NCBI GenBank assembly: GCA_947491305.1
Contig: CANLIL010000012.1
Span: forward strand, 1-59,992
Reading direction: 5' to 3'
DNA: 59,992 bases
DNA from: Flavobacteriales bacterium
Lineage (GTDB): Bacteria; Bacteroidota; Bacteroidia; Flavobacteriales_D; Crocinitomicaceae
In this document: one piece after another, positions 54,705-59,992 of the stretch
Position numbering within the stretch: position 1 is the first letter of the stretch
Layout: the number at the start of each line of letters is the position of its first letter
Made by a program: the position numbers and the translations under genes
Notes under the pieces: generated by a model
Database searches by the model: none
Seen by the model: only the letters and a program-made list of their open reading frames with translations
Told to the model about the DNA's origin: nothing

Positions 54705-56045
54705 TTAGAATAACCAACGAACTAAATCATTGCCATTTGCATACAACAATAAGCCCATTAACAAAAAGAATCCAACATATTGTGCATACTCTAATACTTT
54801 TTGAGGAGCTTCTTTTCCAGTTATTATTTCATACAATAAGAAAACGACGTGTCCACCATCCAATGCAGGAATTGGTAAAACATTCATAAATGCCAACACG
54901 ATTGAAATAAATGCAGTATTTAACCAGAAAATTTGCCAGTCCCATGAAGAAGGGAATAAATTACCAATTGAACCAAATCCACCAATTGAAGTAGCACCTT
55001 TTTTTGTAAATACAAATTTGAATTGAGCGATGTAATCTGTTAAAGTGTTTTTACCTTTTGCAATTCCTCTACCAATACTTTCACCGAAACCGTATGTAAC
55101 ATGTTTCGCCATTTTTGCATCTACGATTGAAATTGGATCATGACTAATACCAATGCGACCCGCAAAATCACCTTTGGAAGGAATTGGAATAGCTACATCC
55201 AATTGTTTGCCATTTCTATTCAGGGTTAAAGTTGTCGTTTTACCTTTTCCGTTAAAAACAGCATATTGAAATTCGTCAGAGTAAACCAATTTTTTACCGT
55301 TCACGGCAATAACCTTATCACCTGCTTTAATTTCAGTTTTTGCTGCAGGAGATTTTTTTTCTATTTCTTTTATTTCAATCCCTTTAGAGCGTGGAGAGAA
55401 TACTGCCATTGCTCCACTTTGAAACAATTCTTGCGCAATGTTTTCAGGAAGTTGAATCGTTTTAGTTGAACCATCTTGCTTTTTAACAGTAAATTTCTGT
55501 GCGTCTCTCAACATTAATTGAGCGTTTAAGTCCAAGATATTCTCTACTTTTTTACCATCAACTGCACTAATATTATCACCTGAATTAAATCCATATTTTT
55601 CCATGTATGGATGAATGGCTAATCCATTTTGAACGTCAGATGGATTCAATTTATCTTCGCCATAAGCAAAAACTACGCAAATGTAAATGAACATCCCAAG
55701 CAGTAAGTTGACAGTTACACCGCCTAACATTATTATTAAACGTTGCCAAGCTGGTTTAGATCTAAATTCCCATGGTTGAGGAGGTAAAGCTAATTGTTCT
55801 TTGTCCATTGATTCGTCGACCATTCCAGCGATTTTCACATAACCACCTAAAGGCAACCAGCCAATTCCCCATTCCGTATCACCGATTTTCTTTTTGAAGA
55901 TTGAAAACCAAGGATTAAAAAACAAATAGAATTTTTCAACACGTGTTTTGAATAAACGAGCGGGTATGAAATGCCCCAATTCATGAAGAATTACTAAAAT
56001 TGAAAGAGAAAGTATTAATTGTGCTGCTTTAATAAGAAAATCCAT
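54705..56045 (-). CDS. rseP: Site-2 protease RseP
   Basis: 446 residues. The zinc-binding HELGH is at residues 21-25 in the first membrane helix, and the third zinc ligand is in NVLPIPALDGGHVVF near the C terminus. Two PDZ domains lie between (about 120-200 and 205-290; a GFNSGDNISAVDGKKV-type strand and IKAGDKVIAVNGKKL). About four membrane helices in all. It cleaves transmembrane substrates, classically anti-sigma factors during envelope stress, and clears signal-peptide remnants. A TANNTTTG box 23 nt upstream suggests its own promoter in addition to any read-through from the gene at 56088. Confidence 0.93.
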   Translation of the reverse strand: MDFLIKAAQLILSLSILVILHELGHFIPARLFKTRVEKFYLFFNPWFSIFKKKIGDTEWGIGWLPLGGYVKIAGMVDESMDKEQLALPPQPWEFRSKPAWQRLIIMLGGVTVNLLLGMFIYICVVFAYGEDKLNPSDVQNGLAIHPYMEKYGFNSGDNISAVDGKKVENILDLNAQLMLRDAQKFTVKKQDGSTKTIQLPENIAQELFQSGAMAVFSPRSKGIEIKEIEKKSPAAKTEIKAGDKVIAVNGKKLVYSDEFQYAVFNGKGKTTTLTLNRNGKQLDVAIPIPSKGDFAGRIGISHDPISIVDAKMAKHVTYGFGESIGRGIAKGKNTLTDYIAQFKFVFTKKGATSIGGFGSIGNLFPSSWDWQIFWLNTAFISIVLAFMNVLPIPALDGGHVVFLLYEIITGKEAPQKVLEYAQYVGFFLLMGLLLYANGNDLVRWLF

Positions 56046-56068
56046 GTTGTTTTTTTAGAAGTGTATTA

Positions 56069-56076
56069 CAAATATA
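56069..56076 (-). promoter_or_regulatory. -7 element of rseP
   Basis: Minus strand TATATTTG, 23 nt before the rseP ATG. Perfect TANNTTTG match; no clear -33 element. Confidence 0.4.
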
Positions 56077-56087
56077 CGGTAAAACCT

Positions 56088-56444
56088 TTAGACTAATTCT
56101 TCCGTGTAGTAGTCGTTTTGAACAAAATAATCCAACATTGATTCTTTTAATAAATGCTGTTGTTCACGATGCTCTAAAGGTGGCAAATGTTTGTTTAATT
56201 TAAAATGTGGCCAGTTTTCTGGATCGCGTCCTTCAAATTCGTAATAACCATAAGGCTCCAATAAGGTGCAAATTGCGATATGAAATAAATCAGTTTTCTC
56301 TGATTTCGTGTAATTTTTGTAGCCAATTCCTAATTCGTTCACTCCAATTAGAAATAGAATTGCTTGCACATCCATTCCTTCACCAAACTTTTCCTCCAGG
56401 TGTGTTTTTAATTTTTGAAAACGTAATTCAATATCGAAATCCAT
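56088..56444 (-). CDS. Conserved hypothetical protein of Bacteroidota
   Basis: 118 residues, acidic, with no signal peptide or membrane segment, so cytosolic. Landmarks are LRFQKLKTHLEEKFGEGMD, LFLIGVNELGIGY and HIAICTLLEPYGYYEFEGRD, with a C-terminal LLKESMLDYFVQNDYY. I believe this is a widespread small family often found beside rseP in this group, but I cannot name it. Mostly helical. The -7 box TATTTTTG lies 5 nt before the start codon. Function unknown. Confidence 0.7.
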   Translation of the reverse strand: MDFDIELRFQKLKTHLEEKFGEGMDVQAILFLIGVNELGIGYKNYTKSEKTDLFHIAICTLLEPYGYYEFEGRDPENWPHFKLNKHLPPLEHREQQHLLKESMLDYFVQNDYYTEELV

Positions 56445-56449
56445 AAGTG

Positions 56450-56457
56450 CAAAAATA
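56450..56457 (-). promoter_or_regulatory. -7 element 5 nt before the 56444 gene
   Basis: Minus strand TATTTTTG, then CACTT, then ATG. Perfect TANNTTTG match, and very like the rnpA arrangement (TATATTTG, CACT, ATG). Confidence 0.5.
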
Positions 56458-56584
56458 CGAAAGCGAAAGCAGTTATGAATTTCTTTTTCGCTAAAATATT
56501 ATAATAATTAATGATTTATGTGCCTTTAACAATGTATCGTTAAGAAATTTAATTTGATTCGTGTTTCTTTCCTTTGTTTCAAAC

Positions 56585-56592
56585 TATCTTCG
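56585..56592 (+). promoter_or_regulatory. Possible -7 element 4 nt before cvpA
   Basis: TATCTTCG, one mismatch to TANNTTTG, then AAGT, then ATG at 56597. Confidence 0.3.
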
Positions 56593-56596
56593 AAGT

Positions 56597-57235
56597 ATGA
56601 ATTTTATAGACATTATTATTTGTATTCCATTAATTTACGCTGCATACAAAGGGTTTAAACATGGATTAATTATTGAGGTTTTCACTTTATTAGCATTGTT
56701 TGTTGGATTATATGTTGGTATTCATTTTTCAGATTTTGTTGCAAATTTTTTAAAGGAAACCTTAGAATGGGAAAGTGTTTATCTGCCGATAATTTCTTTT
56801 ACTTTAGTTTTTTTGGCTGTTGGAGCAATGGTTTATTTTGCAGGAAAAGCAATTGAGAAGGTAGTCAAAGTAGTTCATTTAACACCGCTCAATAAATTTT
56901 TCGGTCTCATCTTTGCAGTTTTAAAAATGTTATATATTGTGAGTGTTTTGTTGGTTATAGTTGAATCGTATGACGAAAAAGGTCAATTTTTCCCAAAGAC
57001 ACAAAAAGAAGGTGCGTTACTTTACAATCCAGTGAAAGCATTTTCTACAACAACAATTCCAGGATTAGAAAGCAGTACAATTTTTCTAAAAAACGCGTTT
57101 AAACAAGAACAAGATAGCACTGGTTTATCCGTTCATCAAGTACTTCGCGCAAAAGAAATTGCCGACAGTTTAGGTTTGGAAGCAACGAACACTCAAGATT
57201 TACAAGCCATTCATAATAAATACGGAGAAAAATAA
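56597..57235 (+). CDS. CvpA family membrane protein
   Basis: 212 residues from the ATG at 56597 (MNFIDIIICIPLIYAAYKGF); the frame is open 12 codons upstream, but those residues are not part of the family and overlap the promoter box. Four membrane helices in the first 125 residues, with the CvpA pattern DIIICIPLIYAAYKGFKHGL, TLLALFVGLYVGIHFSDFV and KAIEKVVKVVHLTPLNKFFG. The C-terminal part is polar and probably cytosolic. CvpA was named for colicin V production; in practice the family affects envelope integrity, with no known biochemical activity. Confidence 0.85.
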   Translation: MNFIDIIICIPLIYAAYKGFKHGLIIEVFTLLALFVGLYVGIHFSDFVANFLKETLEWESVYLPIISFTLVFLAVGAMVYFAGKAIEKVVKVVHLTPLNKFFGLIFAVLKMLYIVSVLLVIVESYDEKGQFFPKTQKEGALLYNPVKAFSTTTIPGLESSTIFLKNAFKQEQDSTGLSVHQVLRAKEIADSLGLEATNTQDLQAIHNKYGEK

Positions 57236-57279
57236 TTGTTAATTTTTTAATTGATGTGAAAAACAATTAAAAATATGAC

Positions 57280-57287
57280 TAAATTTG
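57280..57287 (+). promoter_or_regulatory. -7 promoter element of the Fic gene
   Basis: TAAATTTG, a perfect TANNTTTG match, 21 nt before the ATG at 57309. Confidence 0.5.
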
Positions 57288-57308
57288 TCAAGAAAATAAT
57301 TGTCAATT

Positions 57309-58355
57309 ATGAAAAATTTATTGAAAAATGCGAGAATTCAAAAAGAATTAAGAACCCGAGAGTTAGCTCAACTTATCGGTATTGATCAAGCATTGATTAG
57401 TAAATTTGAAAGTGGTCAACGATTGCCAACAAAAGAACAAGTAAAAAAATTGGCGCAAGTTTTAGAAATTCCAATTGATGACTTACATGTTGTTTGGTTA
57501 AAAGAAAAAATTCTTGGAGAAGTTGGCTCGGATTATTTGGCAGCGAAAGCATTGCAGTTGGTACAAGAAGAAATTGCTAATTATGAGCGTTTGCCTGTTA
57601 TTCACTTATCAAAAAGTTTGAAAAACTTGCTAGCCGAAATTGATGTTTTGAAAGCAAAATTAGATCAATTAAGGGAGTTTGATAGCTTTCGAATTGCACA
57701 AGCATTAGAATTAGAATACACTTTTGAAAGCAATCGCATTGAGGGAAATACCTTAACATTGCGGGAGACGGATTTAGTCATCAATGAAGGTTTAACAATT
57801 GCGGGCAAATCAATGCGTGAACATTTGGAAGCAATCAATCATAAAGATGCAATTGATTATGTAAAGGATTTAGTGGTTCGTCGAATTCCAATTAATGAAC
57901 GTGAAGTGTTAACCATTCACAACTTAATTTTAAGAAGTATTCATCCGGAACATGCAGGCGTTTACCGTAACGTTCAAGTGATGATAAAAGGAAGTCAACA
58001 TATGCCACCACAACCATTTTTAGTTCCCAAACAAATGGAAACGTATTTTGAATGGTACGCAACCAATAAAAATCGCTTGCATCCTGTTGTTTTAGCCGCA
58101 GAAATGCACGAGCGTCTGGTTACAATTCATCCTTTTATTGATGGAAATGGCCGCACTTCTCGTTTGATTATGAACATGATTTTATTAAATCACGGGTATG
58201 TGATTGCAAATATTAAAGGAGATCTAGAAAACCGTATGCGTTATTACGAAGCATTGGAGTCCGTTCAACTTGCGAAAAATAAAGAAGCATTTCACATAGT
58301 TGTTGCATTGGTAGAGAAGGAATGCCTTGAGCGCTATTTATCAATTTTAGCGTAA
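57309..58355 (+). CDS. HTH-Fic protein with N-terminal inhibitory motif
   Basis: 348 residues from the ATG at 57309 (the frame also opens at a TTG three codons earlier). Residues about 2-60 are an XRE-type helix-turn-helix (ELRTRELAQLIGIDQALIS). Residues about 95-135 are coiled. The Fic domain has the full active-site motif HPFIDGNGRTSR (274-285), so it should be competent to transfer AMP or a similar nucleotide part to a protein hydroxyl. The inhibitory-helix motif [ST]xxxE[GN] is present upstream as SNRIEG (141-146), marking a class II, self-inhibited Fic enzyme. The HTH suggests it also binds DNA, perhaps its own promoter. The target is unknown. A terminator overlaps the stop codon, so it is a single-gene unit. 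Confidence 0.88.
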   Translation: MKNLLKNARIQKELRTRELAQLIGIDQALISKFESGQRLPTKEQVKKLAQVLEIPIDDLHVVWLKEKILGEVGSDYLAAKALQLVQEEIANYERLPVIHLSKSLKNLLAEIDVLKAKLDQLREFDSFRIAQALELEYTFESNRIEGNTLTLRETDLVINEGLTIAGKSMREHLEAINHKDAIDYVKDLVVRRIPINEREVLTIHNLILRSIHPEHAGVYRNVQVMIKGSQHMPPQPFLVPKQMETYFEWYATNKNRLHPVVLAAEMHERLVTIHPFIDGNGRTSRLIMNMILLNHGYVIANIKGDLENRMRYYEALESVQLAKNKEAFHIVVALVEKECLERYLSILA

Positions 58356-58392
58356 AGTTGTTCTCCTAAATTCATATTAGGGGGACAACTTT
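58354..58392 (+). terminator. Terminator of the Fic gene
   Basis: 16-bp stem (two T-G pairs) with a 7-nt loop, AAAGTTGTTCTCCTAA against TTAGGGGGACAACTTT, then T-rich sequence. The left arm includes the last two bases of the Fic stop codon. Confidence 0.75.
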
Positions 58393-58513
58393 TCACAACT
58401 ATTTTTTTATTAAAATTGAACGATTTTGAGTGCTTAAATACGACCAAATTTTAGGTAGATAGTGCTTCTTTTAAATAAATTGGTATTTCCCACTATTTGA
58501 TGGAAAAATTACG

Positions 58514-58521
58514 TATATTTG
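58514..58521 (+). promoter_or_regulatory. -7 promoter element of prs
   Basis: TATATTTG, a perfect TANNTTTG match, 20 nt before the prs ATG. A TTTG at 58496 is closer than usual (14-nt spacer). Confidence 0.5.
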
Positions 58522-58541
58522 CCCCCTAATTTCAATGAATT

Positions 58542-59477
58542 ATGTCGATAGGTGTAAAAATATTTTCCGGACGTGCTTCTGTTAAATTGGCAGAACAAGT
58601 TGCTAAAATATACGGTGTTGCCCTTGGTGACGTAAACGTAATGGAGTTTAGCGATGGTGAGTTTCAGCCTTCATTTGAAGAAACGGTTCGTGGGCAAGAT
58701 GTTTTTATTATTCAATCAACGATGCCGCCGAGCGATAATTTATTTGAATTATTGTTAATGGTAGATGCTGCAAAACGTGCTTCTGCGCGTAAAATTATTG
58801 CAGTAATTCCTTACTTTGGTTTTGCACGTCAAGACAGAAAAGACAAGCCACGTGTTGCGATTGGAGCAAAACTAGTTGCAAACATGTTGATGGCTGCTGG
58901 AGTAGATCGATTGATGACAATGGATTTACACGCGGACCAAATTCAAGGATTTTTTGAAGTACCGGTTGACCATTTATTTGCTTCGACCATCTTTTTAGAT
59001 GAGTTAAATAAATTAAATAATGGGAATTTGATTATGGCAGCTCCTGATGCAGGTGGTGCTAAACGTGCGAATTCATACGCTAAGAAATTAGATGTTGGAT
59101 TAGCGATTTGCCATAAGCAACGTAAAAAAGCAAATGAAGTAGCTGAAATGACGGTTATTGGTGATGTAGCAGGAAAAGATGTTATTTTAATTGATGACAT
59201 GTGTGACACAGCAGGAACCTTAACAAAAGCAGCAGATTTATTTATTGAAAAAGGAGCGAAAAGTGTGCGTGCATTTTGTACACATGCCGTGCTTTCTGGT
59301 CCTGCATACGACCGCATTAATGCGTCAAAATTAACGGAGTTAATCGTTACTGATACGATTCCACTTCGTCAACATTCGGATAAAATCCGCGTGGTTACTG
59401 TTGCTGATTTATTTGCGGATGTTATTCGTAGAATGGTCAACAACGAATCTATCAGTTCACATTTTGTAATATCTTAA
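58542..59477 (+). CDS. prs: Ribose-phosphate pyrophosphokinase
   Basis: 311 residues, class I PRPP synthetase length. ATP-binding region PYFGFARQDRKDKPRVAIGAK, catalytic region TMDLHADQIQGFFEVPVDHL, and PRPP/ribose-5-phosphate-binding loop VILIDDMCDTAGTL. It makes PRPP from ribose 5-phosphate and ATP for nucleotide, His and Trp synthesis. The gene for ribosomal protein L25/Ctc begins 11 bp later, a common pairing (prs-ctc) in many bacteria, and is probably co-transcribed. Confidence 0.95.
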   Translation: MSIGVKIFSGRASVKLAEQVAKIYGVALGDVNVMEFSDGEFQPSFEETVRGQDVFIIQSTMPPSDNLFELLLMVDAAKRASARKIIAVIPYFGFARQDRKDKPRVAIGAKLVANMLMAAGVDRLMTMDLHADQIQGFFEVPVDHLFASTIFLDELNKLNNGNLIMAAPDAGGAKRANSYAKKLDVGLAICHKQRKKANEVAEMTVIGDVAGKDVILIDDMCDTAGTLTKAADLFIEKGAKSVRAFCTHAVLSGPAYDRINASKLTELIVTDTIPLRQHSDKIRVVTVADLFADVIRRMVNNESISSHFVIS

Positions 59478-59488
59478 ATTAAATAAAT

Positions 59489-59992
59489 ATGAAAACAGCA
59501 CAATTGAGCGGTTCGGTTAGAGCGAACGTAGGGAAAAAGGACGCTGCAGCAGTTAGAAATGCTGAGATGGTACCTTGTGTGCTTTACGGTCAAGGTGAGC
59601 AAACTCACTTTGCAGTAAAGAGAAATGATATCGAGAAAATTGTTTTTTCTCCAAACGTATACCAAGTTGCCTTGGATATCGATGGTAAAAAAGCAAATGG
59701 TATCATTCGTGAGTTGCAACAACACCCAACAAAAGGGACAGTTCAACACGTTGACTTTTTAGAATTAAGTGATGATAAACCAGTAAGAGTTGGTTTACCA
59801 GTTCGTTTAATAGGTTCTTCTAAAGGTGTAATGGCTGGTGGTAAATTAATGCAAGTATTCCGTCGTTTAAACGTAATCGGTTTACCTAAAGATTTACCAG
59901 AAGAAATCGTTTTAGAAATTTCTGCTTTAAAAATTGGAAAATCAATCCGTGTAGGAGCAATCGAAATTCCAGGTGTTAAATTTTTAGATCCT
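59489..59992 (+). CDS. rplY: 50S ribosomal protein L25/Ctc, 3' end outside window
   Basis: The first 168 residues are visible, and the frame runs off the window. The L25 domain (MKTAQLSGSVRANVGKKDAA, VPCVLYGQGEQTHFAV, TKGTVQHVDFLEL) binds 5S rRNA; the Ctc-type C-terminal domain begins with KPVRVGLPVRLIGSSKGVM and continues to the edge, so this is the long Ctc form rather than the short E. coli type. It is 11 bp downstream of prs. Confidence 0.93.
   Translation, partial: MKTAQLSGSVRANVGKKDAAAVRNAEMVPCVLYGQGEQTHFAVKRNDIEKIVFSPNVYQVALDIDGKKANGIIRELQQHPTKGTVQHVDFLELSDDKPVRVGLPVRLIGSSKGVMAGGKLMQVFRRLNVIGLPKDLPEEIVLEISALKIGKSIRVGAIEIPGVKFLDP

Overview
The window is AT-rich and reads as chromosomal DNA of a Bacteroidota bacterium. 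Order Flavobacteriales is likely; I favour a Fluviicola/Crocinitomicaceae-type organism, but that rank is inference. The markers are type IX secretion (T9SS) cargo with gliding-motility-type C-terminal domains, a PorP/SprF-family protein, DUF4836 and DUF4412 proteins, an alternative complex III (act) operon joined to cytochrome oxidase genes, and upstream boxes matching the Bacteroidota promoter element TANNTTTG. Shine-Dalgarno sequences are essentially absent. I saw no tRNA, rRNA, CRISPR array, insertion sequence or prophage.

Layout. 1-423: the end of a PhnA-domain gene cut by the window edge. 471-6890: a surface module with its own promoter and terminator, made of a 1056-residue T9SS adhesin, a PorP/SprF-like outer-membrane partner and an OmpA-family periplasmic protein. 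6906-9825: two secreted GH29 alpha-L-fucosidases in tandem. 9969-23885: one giant 4638-residue adhesin, related to the first at its N terminus, built of about 31 Ig/PKD-like modules (20 of them in four tandem super-repeats of about 1.41 kb), nine classical PKD domains and a T9SS type B C-terminal domain. A bidirectional terminator follows. 23965-27924 (minus): a lipoprotein, a DUF4836 protein and a possible shorter relative. 28038-29908 (plus): a RidA-like protein, a small membrane TPR-like protein and a methyltransferase. 29905-32218 (minus): mgtE and a 2-hydroxyacid dehydrogenase. 32345-34660: a secreted GH92 alpha-mannosidase. 34668-38260 (minus): rnpA, an S41 protease and an O-antigen-ligase-like protein. 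38318-39894: a flavoprotein and a convergent SPOR protein.

40196-51986 is the respiratory operon actABCDEF-coxBA. It encodes a quinol:cytochrome c oxidoreductase (alternative complex III) and subunits II and I of an aa3-type oxidase, and ends at a perfect 15-bp-stem terminator. Oxidase subunits III and IV are not in the window. ruvB and queG follow, then on the minus strand a hypothetical gene, rseP and a DUF4412 protein, then cvpA, a self-inhibited-type Fic protein, prs and the start of the L25/Ctc ribosomal protein gene.

The first third is devoted to a secreted surface apparatus (adhesins, their export partner, glycosidases), the rest to envelope maintenance, respiration and housekeeping. 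Most interesting are the nested super-repeats of the giant adhesin, a recurring arrangement in which a -7 promoter box lies 4-5 nt before the start codon (possible leaderless mRNAs), and His-rich tails on three respiratory subunits.
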